Of a stretch of DNA of 64,000 bases, positions 11,805 through 23,877 are shown in pieces (positions within the stretch are counted from its first letter, which is position 1; each line of letters begins with the position of its first letter). Where the stretch lies: contig OZ316897.1 in the NCBI GenBank assembly GCA_973895155.1, forward strand, positions 17,794,001 through 17,858,000, read 5' to 3'. The DNA is from Marsupella aquatica (taxonomy: Eukaryota > Marchantiophyta). The translations under genes and the position numbers were made by a program. The notes below the pieces were generated by a model. The model saw nothing but the letters and a program-made list of their open reading frames with translations. It did not search any database and was not told the origin of the DNA.

Positions 11805-12650
11805 TTGTCAAACCATATTATGTGGAATCCCGTCCAAAACGTCTGTTTACAAAATCACTTCTGGAAGGGCGCAGGAGGCTGGCTTCAGGCCAATCCAGTC
11901 ATTCCTCACCTACGGATGTCTTCAGCGGAGTTTGCGACAGCCATGCGTCTTCGTATGGGCTTGCCCCACCCACTTCTTGCTGGTTTACCTCCTACTTGCA
12001 CTTGTGGGAAACCTTGTGATGCCACAGGTGTCCATCTTCTTCGATGCAGTTTGGGCGGCGAAACCATTTTTATTCACGACGCTGTGAGAGATGCGACTGC
12101 TCAGGTTCTCTCTGGCTCTTTGGTCTGCGCGCGGCGGGAGGTGGTGCTCGAGTTACCTGGTCCTCCATCACAGCGATTACGGGTGGATCTTACCATGGTC
12201 CGTGAAGGTCACCGTACTTTGGCAGATGTAGTGGTGGCAAACCCATTGCGCCAAGACATCATTGGGACAGCGGCAACAACGGCAGGGGCAGCAGCATCAC
12301 GAGCAGCAACAACGAAGGAGGCCAAATATGTTGCACGAGCTTCATTCGATAGCTTCCTGCCCCTTGCTCTTGAGATATTTGGGCGTCTCCATCATCAGTT
12401 CGATGGGCTTCTTCGCCAAGCTGCTCGGGATGTTCACGGCCGGATGGGTCCCACCGGGCCCCCGCTATCTGTTTTGACCACGCACTTTCGCCAACGCATT
12501 TCAGTCACCTTACAGCGTGCTCAAGCTCGGGCCGTCTATCGTCGATCTCTGACAGTGGGTGCTAGTGTGACTCCGCAGCGGCTAGCCCCCCTAGAGGACA
12601 TTCCTGTCCCACTTGCCGATCTAGTTTCGACACTTGATGTAGACCACTAG
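11805..12650 (+). pseudogene. LINE reverse-transcriptase C-terminal region (3' fragment)
   Basis: The frame of about 280 codons lacks any reverse-transcriptase core but carries the tail found after RT in some non-LTR retrotransposons. It holds a cysteine/histidine cluster C-T-C-x3-C-x6-H-x3-C near residues 63-80, followed by GG and a VRDATAQVL helix. A segment RLRVDLTMV...TLADVVVANP follows that could be the remnant of a PD-(D/E)xK-like nuclease fold. The upstream RT is missing, as expected for a 5'-truncated LINE copy. The frame is still open, so it may be a fairly recent insertion; the exact start is arbitrary. T-rich sequence follows it. The family assignment rests on motif pattern only. 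Confidence 0.6.
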
Positions 12651-14699
12651 CTTGTTGCCACATTTGCTAGGTATGATGAGGACCTCGGTCCATTTGCGGT
12701 AGTTTTAGTTCCTCTTTCTTGGTTTTTAGGGGTTTCCTTTTGCTCACTTCTTTTAGTTCCTCTTTCTTGGTTTTTAGGGTTTCCTTTTGCTCACTTCTTT
12801 TGCGTTTGGTTTTGTCCACTTGGGACCTCTCTTGTTTATTCTTTTGTACTCTATTTGGCCTTTTCTCTGTAAAAAGTATGTGTATATATTTTATTTTATT
12901 TTACTTCTGGAAGGAATCTATAATAGCCTGCTGCTTTATTCTATCAATTTCTTGGACTGTGTGAATATCAGAAAATGGAGCAAGCTGTATAGGTAAGCAA
13001 AATACAAATAATTAGTTCAAGGACCCCTTGGTTATGTATGTTTGTATTTTATTGAACTATTGGGAGTCATGAAGAGTTGCACATTGGAATAGATAGATAA
13101 GAAGACAAAGTTTGTATGGAGGATTCTAAATATAATGAGTTTTAAAGGTACAATAGTTAGGACAATACCATTGAATACAAATAGGTGTGCATTCATGGTA
13201 ATACTGAGGGCAATTCCATCATGCAAAACTTTTCCCTTAGTACCTCTATGTCTATAGAATACATGTAACATTCTATATAGTTCATGCAAACAATTACTTT
13301 GTCCATGGTGGTTGAAAAGGTCTTAGAGTCCCTTGGTATTCCTCTACGCATAGTAGTTATGGTTTTTCTTACCTATCCATAGTAGCAAAAGTGTTTCTTA
13401 AGTTACCTTGGGAAAGTGTTAGAGAAGTTGAAAAGTTTCTTTCTACTTGTCATTATTTCAAAAATGTGTAAATTAAACAGAAAATTGAAACAGATTACCA
13501 GAAAACACTGATACATCAATCACAACTCATCCAAAGATTTATTTCTTTCAACCCTAGTTTACCTTTTTCTTTGTTTATTTGAAATGCTACTTTTTAATCT
13601 TCCATGTTTTTACAGTTACATGGTCTAGCTGTTTTTCTTTGCCTTGCCTCAAACAATAATAGTAAGATTTGGTTCTTGTTGCATAACTAACAGTTATTGT
13701 TTGTGACAAATCATGCTGATGTGACTACACGTGCATTCAGGAATTTTGGAAGGAACTTCACATGGAGGTCCGTAAATACATGTCCAAGAAATGCAAGCTA
13801 TAACTTAGGGGTGGCTTAGTTACAACAACTTGGGACAGCAGTTTCTATTTTCCTATGTGTGAAATGCAATCCTGGCCATTCATATGTGGGACCAGGCCAT
13901 ATTTTACATGAACTTAGAGGCACAATCAAGCAAAACCATTACCAAATATAGTCATTCCTTAGTGGGCCCCCTTTGGGTTCCTTTTTTCCTTGATCTGTAC
14001 ATGCTTTTTATCAAAAACTTAGGGGTCCTCTTGAGGTGATCTAAAAAACTGGAACAACGGTTGCAAGGGAGTTAGATTTATTACTTCTAGACCTCACACA
14101 TTTGGGCTCAGGCATTCTAACTTAAGTGTATAGAAGTGGCCATCACCTTTGCTTTGGATAAAGAGACACTGACAGGCCCCACCATCTTGTAAAGCCCCCC
14201 TTAGGTAGAAGCCTACACTCACAGAGTAGTGGCTAGGGACATAGACTGGTAGAGGAAGTGTAAGATATATGGGGATAGTCTGCACTCAATCAATATAGTA
14301 GCTAGGGCAAAAAGAAGCATGACAAGCAAACTATTTTTCCCTTTGGAATACTCTTTTCCTTCATTAGAGATGTTTTACCTTTTTCCACTTTGAAATTTCT
14401 TTAAGGAGACAATGCTATGAGTTTTTGTAGTTATTTTGTTTTCTAGGTGTTTTTTTTTTTTTTGGGGGGGGGCGGGTTGGTTGATGTGTTGTGGGGCTTT
14501 TATCCATTGGGGAAATAGGCAAGGAAACTTTTTTTAAGGTGCATGTAGTTTTTGGGTTGGTTGTTGCATATGCCAAGATGCTAGGAGATCAATCATCATA
14601 AGGATCCCTCAACCCTACTCCCTAAACCCTAAATGTGTCATCACCCTAGGATCCCTCTTGAATTGCTATTATCTAACAATCTCACTTTGTTGTGCAATC
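12651..14699. other. Non-coding stretch with repeat 13531-13772 and a T/G homopolymer run
   Basis: AT-rich, only short frames. A run of T followed by G at about 14450-14472 is a simple homopolymer. The block 13531-13772 is repeated at 24371-24625 and is listed separately. Confidence 0.45.
13531..13772 (+). repeat. Dispersed repeat, copy 1 (partner at 24371-24625)
   Basis: About 240 bp shared in direct orientation with 24371-24625, including tacatggtcta and gtgactacacgtgcat. The partner directly follows LINE coding remnants, so this is plausibly the 3' region of the same LINE family. Confidence 0.65.
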
Positions 14700-15065
14700 A
14701 TGACATATTTTGCACAATGTCATCATTTCTATAACCACATCTTTTGTAAAAGGCCATCTTTTATGCATTAATATCTTTTACACAACGACAACTTTTGTGC
14801 AACGCACGGGCATTGAGCCTCGCCTAACGGTTGTTGGCAGTATTGAGCCTTGCCTACTTCGATATTGTTGCCTCACCTTGACATCTTAACTTGTCTGAAC
14901 TTTTTTGCCTTGTCTTGACAACTTTGCTTTGCTCGACACCTTTACTTTGCCTTGACATCTTTGCCTCATCTCAACACCTTTGTCTCACCTTGACACCTTT
15001 GCCTCACCTCAACATCTTTGCCTCGACACAACGTCTTATGTGTATCTCACATGCACTGGGCTAGT
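14700..15065 (-). repeat. Degenerate minisatellite (about 20-22-bp unit), family member 1
   Basis: Repeated units of the type ttgcctcaccttgacatctt run through the interval. The block contains gtgcaacgcacgggcattgagc and ends gcactgggctag. Similar arrays with the same end motif occur at 27000-27515 and, in the opposite orientation, at 46846-47560, so this is one dispersed family rather than a local array. Confidence 0.6.
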
Positions 15066-15981
15066 AAGGCCATAAATGTTGAAGAGGGAGCACGGAGGGA
15101 GGGGGGATGGTAGGAAACTAAAAACCTCATTTATTTTTATTTCTAAAAGGAATATTTATTCATTATTTTCTGAATTGGACATACTCAAATTATAGATCTC
15201 ATCATGATGTCTCTTTGCACAATCTTGTGGGGGGTCACTTCCACGGAAGTGGCACATCAAGTACAACAAAGTATAGACCCATTTAAATGGGTGTGGCAGA
15301 AGACTTCCAATGTTTTGTGGAAGAACACATAGGGCATGGTTTATTGACTGGTTGGTTTTAAAAAACACATAGGCTTATATAATTGTAATTAAAAAATTCT
15401 TTAAAAAATAAATTTAGGGGTTTTTTAGTAAAACATGGAAAAATACAAAGAAAGAAAGGATTTTGCAAAAAACAAATCACTTATAAGTTAGGGGGTTCAA
15501 ACCCTAAAACATCACAAGCAATGTATGACCCTCCATATACTGATCCCCTCCCCGAGTGCACCACAGCCCCGACCATAGATTGCCTTTAGATATGGATGGA
15601 CAAGATGTTTAGAGTTGGGTTTAAGACAATAAAGAATGGACAATAAGGATTGTAGAAGGACAGGTTTTTGAATGAGAGCTCCGGATAACCTGAAGGCTCT
15701 TGTAATGCAAGTTGTGGTTTTAATAAGTATTTTTTAATTTGTCGGTGTTGCTAATATCCTAGTGCATCCCAGTTGGAGAACAACTAAGTGATTATTATAA
15801 ACAAGGGGGTCCACATGGAACCCCTAGTAAAGAATTTGTTCATCATGTATGTTTATAGAATACTCCTGAGAACACTCTAAGCATCCAGGTGTAAACACTG
15901 ACTTTTCAATGTATATGTTGGTAATGAAATTCAGAATGAGTAAGAGAATAAGATCAACCTTGGTATAATACATGGTCGCTC
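15066..15981. other. Non-coding stretch
   Basis: AT-rich sequence with no recognisable gene or defined element. Confidence 0.4.
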
Positions 15982-17468
15982 TTGTTGGACTGCGGGCTCA
16001 ATAGCTCCATAACTTTTGCTTGGACAAGATTGGATCGCATCTGTCATCTTGGTCCAACAAACTGCTCTCCGATCCTTTACTGGCAAGACGATGTTAGTCA
16101 AACATGTGTTGCAAGCAATTCCCATAATTTAATCATGATTGTGATGTATCTCAAGGAGTCTGCAGGGCTGGCAAAGAAACTCACTATACTCTGTAGGGAT
16201 TTATTATGGGGCTACAACCCAGAGGGTGGAAACCTGATCCCCCTGGTGCCCACCCTGGTGGCATGGGCCAAATTGGCTTGGCCTAGAGTAGAGGGTGGTT
16301 TAGCGTACAAAGATTTTTGGAGTGATTATGATGCATTGCTAGCTTTAAGTGGTTTACTAAGGCTCTGAATCTTCCTAAAGGAGAATGGTCCATAATGCTA
16401 GCTGCCAATCTGAACTTGATGGGATGGATTAATTACAACTTGGGCATTAGAGGGAATGGGAGAAGGAACAACTACACTTTCTGTGACCAGTTACTTCTTT
16501 GCTCCCCCACTCCCACTATGGATTATCACATTTGTACTGGTGGGCTCTGGAAAGCTTGGGGCTCATTTGGGCTCATCTCCCGGATGAGGACCCCTGGCCA
16601 CTAGAGCATCACTGACACCCTGCATTGCTTGGTGCAATTCAACTCCTTACTAAATGAGGATATCTTAGCTATAGGACTAAGAACCATTAGAGACAGATGG
16701 ACCTTGTTTGAGGAGGGCTGTTGATAGTATTTACCTCTCTGGTGGAACAATCTATGTTGATTCTGGAGAGAGTTTTAAGATTTGGCCAAGGCTTTCCTAT
16801 AGACTATCTGGGGTGCAAGCTCTTGTAGTGCTGACATAGTCTCTAACCGTGCACATCCTAGGGTCCTCACTTATTTCCTTTCTACCCATATGCCATCACG
16901 CAAAAATAAGTATACTCAGGGTTTGTTTATTGGGTTGAGAAGAATACTTTTAAATTTCTATAGAAGAACATTAGGGTTTTTAAAAATCTAATTTTGAGAA
17001 TTATAAGAGAAGATAGTGTTTTGAAAATGATTTTTGGGAATATTTTTAGAATATTCCAAAAAGATAGGGTAAAAAATAGCTTTTCTTTTCTTGTTTTTAG
17101 GGTGTTTGATAGCTAAAAATGTCAAGCATGTTATGAGAGCCCTTTTAGAGTGAGGCCCCCAAAGTGCGCATCCATGGCGATGGATGAACCAGATGGAGCC
17201 CCTTAAGGACAAGTTAGAATTATAGAGAAGTGCAGGATATGTACCAATAAATTCTTTGACCAGAGTTCTAAGGGTATGAGCACCTGAAATGCATATGGTC
17301 CATTACCAGATGAGAGCAAGTGGAGCAACGAATGGTTGGCCTTATGGGGTTGAGATGTTTTGGCCAGGGCCAAACCTTCCTTTGGCACATTATCATGGGT
17401 GGTCTCTTCACTGGGGATTGTGCATTGAAGATTAAATTAGCAAGCAATATTGACTGCAAGCTCTATGC
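15982..17468 (+). pseudogene. LINE (L1-type) ORF2 3' relic, left part
   Basis: Frames with stops and shifts encode the C-terminal part of a plant L1-type ORF2: CRDLLWG, then VAWAKLAWPRVEGGLAYKDFWSDYDALLAL, the conserved stretch after the RT core. A later block FTGDCALKIKLAS lies close to the left copia LTR. The relic is broken by a hAT MITE (16858-17164) and then by copia-1 at 17469. Its continuation resumes at 23878. It is decayed beyond function. Confidence 0.65.
16858..17164 (-). mobile_element. hAT-like MITE, copy A
   Basis: A ~307-bp non-coding element ends in related inverted sequences (ctagggtcctcact on the left, agtgaggcccccaaag on the right). It is flanked by 8-bp sequences tgcacatc and tgcgcatc (7 of 8 match), the target-duplication length of hAT transposons. 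Internal sequence resembles copies B, C and D in reverse orientation, notably the ggaatattccaaa region and 'aaccctaatgttctt'. It sits inside the LINE relic. Confidence 0.65.
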
Positions 17469-17808
17469 TGTTGAGCATAGACGACATTTGCAACTGCAAG
17501 CCCATGAACCATCCAACGTACAAGAGTTGACACAAAGAGATACATGGTTCACCTCCACATGAGACTACGTCCACGGGAACACACAAGAGCTTTACTGCAC
17601 TCTAGGCCGACAGGCCATATCAAGCATCCACAGCACAAGCTCTCCCTATCTCTCAACTAGGTCCGTAATAATGAGCCTAAGTTCCACCCAGGGTCTGTCA
17701 TCAGCCCTGGCTAAATACACAACAACCGCTAACATTAGCTAAGTCCTAACCCGAGTTAAACTAAATGTGGTTAGCTCATAAGTCACAAGACTAGAGCAAC
17801 ATCTAACA
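17469..17808 (-). repeat. Copia-1 3' LTR
   Basis: 340 bp, TGTTGAGCATAG...ATCTAACA, highly similar to 23534-23877. Adjacent internal sequence is the polypurine tract. Confidence 0.9.
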
Positions 17809-18678
17809 AACTCCCCCTTAACTCTTGTCTTGGGGACTGGACTAAATCCTACCATATGGAATACTCAACGGGAAGTTCTAGACAATCACCTAAACAGGTC
17901 TCCCCCTAAAAACCACAAGGGTTAACTAAGGGTTAACTAGAACTAAGTCGTAGCCAAACTGGAATGAGTAATACATATACAAATAGTCACACATTGCTAA
18001 ATAACTTTATTTGCACTACAACTGCAAAACCTGCAAAGTAGCACAGTGTCTTGAGAAACTCTCCAAAGGAATCACTTTGGTAAAGGCATCAGCGGGATTG
18101 AGCTTTCCATCAATCTTGACTAGCTCAAAAGTTTTATCAGACACTGCTTGCCTGATAAAATGCTGTCGGATATCAATGTGCTTCACCCTGTTATCCATCA
18201 CCTGGTTAGCACTCTGACTCTCACAGTTTAGAGTCATTTTGCCATGCTCTAAACCCATCTCCGCGATCAACTTATCCAACCAAATTGTTTCCTTTGCTGC
18301 TTCTGCTACTGTAACATACTCTGCTTCTGTAGTAGACTGAGATATACACTTTTGCAAGGTAGATTTCCAATTGATACATCCTCCTCCAAGAGTAAATATA
18401 AAACTAGTTGTAAACCTCCTTGTATCCAGACAGCCTCCATAGTCAGAATCTACATAGCCAACTAACGTTCTATCTAATATGTCATCAAATAGTAATCCAT
18501 AGTCATGTGTTCCCTTCACATACCTGAGAATCCACTTCACAGCTTCCCAATGTACCTTCCCTGGATTTGACATGAATCTGCTAACCTTGCCCATTGCTAG
18601 GGCCAAGTTAGGCCTAGTTCAAGTCATCAAATACATCAGACTGCCTACTGCCTTCTCATAAGGAATCTTAGCCATCAG

Positions 18679-19312
18679 GTCTCATTCACAATTGGGTGTA
18701 CCTCACAGGAACCACTTTCAGGACTCAAAAACATGCTTTTTTAGTAAAAAATGACTTTCGTAACATGGAAAAAGCTTCGTCATGATTTTATCTCAAGACA
18801 TTTAAGTCTAATTTTTTCACAAGGCTATTTTACATGGTGTAACCTACCTCACCATGTAGATAAATCAAGTTTTTAACTTTTTTAAGGGATCCTATTATTG
18901 ATGGCCCTAAATAAGCCAAAATTACTGATTATTTTTGTCTTGTACATAAAGGTTTAGTGTGTGTCAATATTTGAGTTTTAAAATATAAGATTATTCTATT
19001 AGTATGCATGCCTTGGTAAAATTTCATTGTCTAAAATGCAAGTTTTAGAGTCCTTTCGAGTCCTGAAATGATGTGACTCGTTGCGTGACAAGTCCTTTTA
19101 TCGATCTTTGAAGGACATATAAGGAAAGCTTCAAAGTCTCAAATGCTAGATAGTTTAATTAATGTTACCAACCTACAGGATGTTTATTAAGTATAGTACA
19201 TCAAATTTTGCATATCATCTCATTACACCTTACAAATGATGTCCTAAAGCATAATAAACTATGGTCACTTCTGAGTGTGACGTTCCTTTTGGGTCCTCCA
19301 ATTGTGAATGAG
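18679..19312. mobile_element. 634-bp non-autonomous TIR element inside copia-1
   Basis: The insertion has inverted ends ctcattcacaattgg (15 bp) with two extra bases on the left. It interrupts copia-1 between RT and RNase H, and the flanking gccatcag is present on both sides (18671-18678 and 19313-19320). Removing the insert plus one copy restores the copia sequence. No frame inside encodes a transposase. An 8-bp duplication fits hAT, though a 6-bp duplication with slightly longer TIRs is also possible. Confidence 0.75.
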
Positions 19313-19614
19313 GCCATCAGACCTTTCTCCACAGCATCCGTAGGAGAGAACGTTGATGATAACTTAAAATGTGAAGCTAAAGGAATACTCACTAGCTTAC
19401 AGTTTTCCATGTTTAATTATGCAAGTACCTTCCTTGCATACTTGCCTTGATTCAAGCATAACTGTCCAGTATCAGAGTTCCTAAAATCTTCATCCCTAAG
19501 ATCCTCTTGGCCTTACCAAGATCCTTCATCCTGAATTCAGAATTCAATTTCGCCTTGATTTTGTAAACCTCAAATTGATCTTTAGTCACAATTAGCATGT
19601 CATCCACATAGGTA

Positions 19615-19909
19615 CTCGGGGGTCTCACTATATGGATGTCTCCCCATCCCTGCGACGTTTTTAGGCCTCAGACCCCCTAAAATGTAAGAAAAAAATATAT
19701 TTTTCAACCCCTATAAAGTTGGAATATTCTTGGAATATTCCAAAAATTTGGTTAGAAAGACTCTAATGTTCTTATAAGTCTCAAAATTGAATTTAAAGGA
19801 CCCTATTGTTCTTCTACAAAAATTCTTAAGTCTTCCCTTCAAACCAATAAATTGACCCTATATTTCGTCGCACGTGATGTGCCATTTTTGTGGAAGTGAA
19901 ACCCCCGAG
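19615..19909 (+). mobile_element. hAT-like MITE, copy B (in copia-1 RT YVDD box)
   Basis: A 295-bp element has inverted ends ctcgggggtctcact and agtgaaacccccgag (one mismatch) and a perfect 8-bp target duplication cataggta (19607-19614 and 19910-19917). Removing it joins the copia frame into ...FIILVTYVDDML, so the insertion lies within the catalytic YVDD motif of the reverse transcriptase. Related copies occur at 16858, 25214 and 26134. Confidence 0.9.
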
Positions 19910-21536
19910 CATAGGTAACTAGAATGATGAAACCAAATACATCATTCTTGACTGATTTTGTATACACACAAGGATCATACACCATCCTTGTAAAACCTTG
20001 AGCAAGCATGAACTCATCAAACCGCTTGTTCCACTGTCTGGGAGATTGCTTCAATCCATACAAGGACTTGAGCAATCTGCAAACTAAGTTCTCTTGACCC
20101 TTCTTCATAAAGCCTACTGGCTGTCTCATGCAAAAGATCATCTCTTCCAAGTTGCCATAGAGAAAAACAGTAACAACATCCATCTGATCCATCATCAGAC
20201 CAAAAAACACAACAAGCTGACACAAGATCCGAATTGTGGAATACTTAGCCATGGGTGAAAAGACCTCATTGTAATCCACTCCTTTCTCCTGAGTGAATCC
20301 CTTGGCAACAAGCCTTGCCTTGTAGATCTTATCTCCACCCTCTGAATGACTGTCCTTCAACTTGTAAATTCACTTGCTGTCCACCACTTGCTGACCTCTT
20401 GGAAGCTCCACCAGCTCCCATGTCTTGTTCTCACTCAAAGATTGCAACTCCCTCTGCATTATTGTATTCCACTCATGCTTCTGCTCTGAAGCACAAGCCT
20501 CATTGTACGAAGAAGGCTCTCCTTCTTCCAAGATCAAAGCCATATCATCTTCATTAGGTACAATATCAATATCATCTAACTTAGATGAGTCTGCCCATTG
20601 ACCATACCTGGTAGGAGCTCTAGTAGAACGACTGGAAGTTCTTCTAGTAGATGACTCAGGCTGATCTGCTGCTGCTGTTGGCTGAATTTGAGGTACCCCA
20701 GCAACAACCTGCTCCTCTTGTTCCAACACAGGAACCAGCTCCAAGCCTGGAGCTTCTCCATCTCTCCTATCATGAACAGTATCATGACTAATCTCCCTCT
20801 CAACTCGGTCCGAGATTTCCCCTTGTCAGTATGGGAGTCCTGAGAACTCTCCCCCTCTTTTGATGATCTAGATTCATTAAAGGACACATCTCTACTGACA
20901 ATTAGTTTACAGGTCACTGGATCCCATAACCTATAACCCTTCACACCTTTCTGATAGCCAAGGAAAATGCACTTCTTTGACTTGGACTCCAGCTTGGATC
21001 GAAGCTGGGAAGGTGTAAGCACATAAGCATCACATCCAAAAATCCTCAGATGTGAGTAATTTGCTGGACGCCCGTACCTCATTTCAAATGACGTCTTGAA
21101 TCCAATAGAATTGGATGGAGAAAAATTTACCAAATAAGTTGCAGTGTTGACAGCTTCAGCCCAAAACTCATGTGGTAGGCATGATAGACTCAACATACTC
21201 CTCGAGCGATCCAATAGTGTTCGGTTGAGTCTCTCAGAAATACCATTTTGCTGAGGAATATAACTTGTTGTGAGATGGCGGGTAATCCCCTGCTCCTTAC
21301 AATATGTTCCAAATTCCTCACGATTGTATTCATCGCCGTTATCCGATCAAAGATATCTCACCTTATTACCAGTCTTATTCTCTACTTGGACTTTCCACTC
21401 CTTAAAGGTGGCAAAAACATCAGACTTATTGTGTATAAAGTATATCCACACATACTTTGAGTAATCATCTACGAACGTGACATAGTATAACCGTCCAGAA
21501 TGTGAGGGAGTAGGGACTGGATCCCACACATCACTA

Positions 21537-21782
21537 TTTTGGCAGTCATTCCACGTGGTTTTTTAGTTTTTCATTATGCCATTACGTAATAATGGCATAA
21601 TTCTGATATTTTTTATGGGCCTCGAGCGCTTTCATCGAGTTCTGTGGAAATTGTCGGAATAGGGCTAAACTTGCCATCGAGTCCTTTTTCTAATGGTACT
21701 ATAATACCTATTTCTACATCTTTATTACCTGTTTCAGTTATCATACATTCCAAGGGGTTCATGCGCTCTCTGGACGAAGCAA
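21537..21782. other. ~245-bp foreign insert in copia-1 integrase, with stem-loop
   Basis: Comparison with copia-2 shows extra sequence between the codons for LEYVH and SDVWDP. It has no clear terminal repeats and at most a 2-bp duplication. On the minus strand it holds a frame ending in PLEKGLDGKFSPIPTIS followed, after a stop, by a perfect 11-bp hairpin (ttatgccatta / taatggcataa, about 21574-21600) of the type found at gene 3' ends. Origin unrecognised; capture of filler DNA during break repair, perhaps from an organelle or virus-like source, is a guess. Confidence 0.5.
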
Positions 21783-23533
21783 ATGTACATACTCAAGTAC
21801 CTCCTTGCTGGTGTGAGTTCCAACTCTGAAGGGTTTCCTGTGCTGCTTCCCAAGCACATAGTGCTCACAGAATTCCAACTTACAAGATTACAAATTAGAA
21901 AGTAATCCTTTTTTCCAAAGAATAGCCAAACCTTTTTCACTCATGTGGCCCAAACGGAAGTGCCACATCCGGGCCGTCTCCTCATGAGATAAGGTTACAT
22001 TGGCTTCATCACAGACTACACTGCCCTCCAAAATGTATAGATTGTTATGTCTCTTTTCCTTCAATACAACATTAGTACCAATTGAAACCTCAAGGACACC
22101 ATTAGCAGAACTCCACTGATGGCCATTTGCTTCTAAAACTCCAAGTGAAATGAGATTTTTCATCATGCTGGGAATATGTCTCACATTCCTCAACGTTCTC
22201 ACAGCACCATCAAACATCTGAAATCTAATAGATCCAAGTCCAACAACTTGACATGAGATTCCATTTCCCATCAACACTGACCCGTTGGAAACCGTGTAAG
22301 AACTGAAAAAATTTTCCCTAGAGCAAATATGAAAAGTACATGCACTATCTAGAATCCAATCATCACTACCTGGATTTGACACTACGTTGAGAGCATAACC
22401 TTGGTATCACAATATGTCATCATCATCGAGTAAATCTACCTCAGGTGCGCTCGAAGCTACGTTAGCTGATGTAGTAGGGTCCTTTACTTGACAACCCCTT
22501 TCCATGTGGTCTGGCTTGCCACATCTCCAACATGCAAGAGGTTTCCTCTCTTGCAATTTCCCTTTGGATTTAGATCTCCCCCGTGATGTAGATCTAAATT
22601 TGTTCGGCCCATTCGTGCGCTACGTTGATCTTTTCCGGTTCATGTTCAGCGTAGTGCCAGAAAAAGATGTTGTCTGTGATTGACCCAGCTTCTTCTGAGC
22701 ATCATCAGACAATAAAGAGCTCACCACCTCATTATACAAAATGGACTTCAGATCTCTGTACAAGAGCACCTTTCAAGCCCTGATAAGATAACGGTAAGGA
22801 GCTTAGCAGAAGCAAGGCTTTATCCTCATCTTCAACTCCCTTACCCAAGTTTGACAGATCCACCACTAGACTGCCAAATTCATCCAGGTGATCCTACAGC
22901 TTGCTCCCTTCATTGAGCCTGAAGCTCATCAAGAGAGACTTCTTGTACAGTCGGTCTGACGCATCTTCCCAGTAGTACTTCTCTCTTAGAGCCTTGAATA
23001 GTGATGCGCAATCCGCATAATCATCCAACTTCTTGATGATGTGCGGCTTGAGATAAAGCATCATTGCATTGACAACAATCACTTGCTCTTGTCTCCATTG
23101 CTTCTCTGAGATCTTCTTTTCTCCATCATACTGCTCTCGCAAAGAGAGCAGATGAGCTAAGCCCATGGCCAGCTTTGAAGCGAGCCGGTCATTTCGGTAG
23201 CTGGATTTCGGTAGCTACTTGGCTTGAGCTATAATTATGTGCGATCCCTCCCGCACCGCACAGCTCACACCGTTGAAAAATGCGAACTCTGGTCTCTCCC
23301 CCGAAAAGCCGTCGAACACGAATAAAACATGAACAACGCAAACTTCGATTCCTCCGCACCACGAATACCAATCAACAAGTTCTAACCACCGTTAGACCTC
23401 TCACTAACCTATCCACTCAGTACACATATTTGAGTTTCATGCGACAAAACTCCGAATGTACTACCGACAATGAACGCTGAAAAAACCCGTCACAAAAAAA
23501 CCTCGTCACCTCCCAGATAGCTCTGATACCACT

Positions 23534-23877
23534 TGTTGAGCATAGACAACATTTGCAACTGCAAGCCCATGAACCATCCAACGTACAAGAGTCGACATAG
23601 AGAGATACGTGGTTCACCTCCACATGAGGCTACGTCCACGGGAACACTTAAGAGCTTTAATGCACTCTAGGCCGACAGGCCATACCAAGCATCCGCAGCA
23701 CAAGCTCTCCCTATCTCTCAACTAGCCCGTAATAATGAGCCTAAGTTCCACCCAGGGTCTGTCATCAGCCCTGGCTAAATACACATTAGCACTACCGCTA
23801 ACATTAGCTAAGTCCTAACCCGAGTTAGACTAACTGTGGTTAGCTCATAAGTCACAAGACTAGAGCAATATCTAACA
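23534..23877 (-). repeat. Copia-1 5' LTR with adjacent primer site
   Basis: 344 bp, TG...CA, similar to 17469-17808. The primer binding site for initiator tRNA-Met (23520-23531) is separated from it by two bases. Confidence 0.9.

Larger units (their letters stand above)
18016..23170 (-). pseudogene. Copia-1 gag-pol remnants
   Basis: Reading leftwards from 23170, gag remnants (about 22890-23166) are followed by a zinc knuckle CWRCGKPDHMERGC near 22480-22535. The protease/GAG-pre-integrase part follows (WILDSACTFHICS near 22350, LGHMSEKGLAIL to 21900). Integrase covers 20770-21840, reverse transcriptase 19321-20370 and RNase H 18016-18670 (GYVDSDYGG, STTEAEY, KHIDIRQHFIR). Stops and frame changes are scattered throughout. 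Two conserved tryptophan codons appear as TGA: at 20370-20372 (SK-stop-IYKL, expected SKWIYKL) and probably at 22407-22409. The RT is cut in two by a MITE in the YVDD box. Not functional. Confidence 0.85.
17469..23877 (-). mobile_element. Copia-1: complete but decayed Ty1/copia retrotransposon
   Basis: Two related LTRs (17469-17808 and 23534-23877) bracket gag, protease, integrase, reverse transcriptase and RNase H remnants on the minus strand in copia order. The flanks tatgc and tgtgc are a 5-bp target duplication with one change. The polypurine tract (AAGGGGGAG, minus strand) sits beside the left LTR and the tRNA-Met primer site (23520-23531) beside the right one, so 23534-23877 is the 5' LTR. 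The body is interrupted by a 634-bp TIR element, a hAT MITE and a 245-bp insert. The element landed in a LINE: the LINE sequence before and after it joins into ...IDCKLC-ARVLETIPHLFLWC. Confidence 0.92.
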
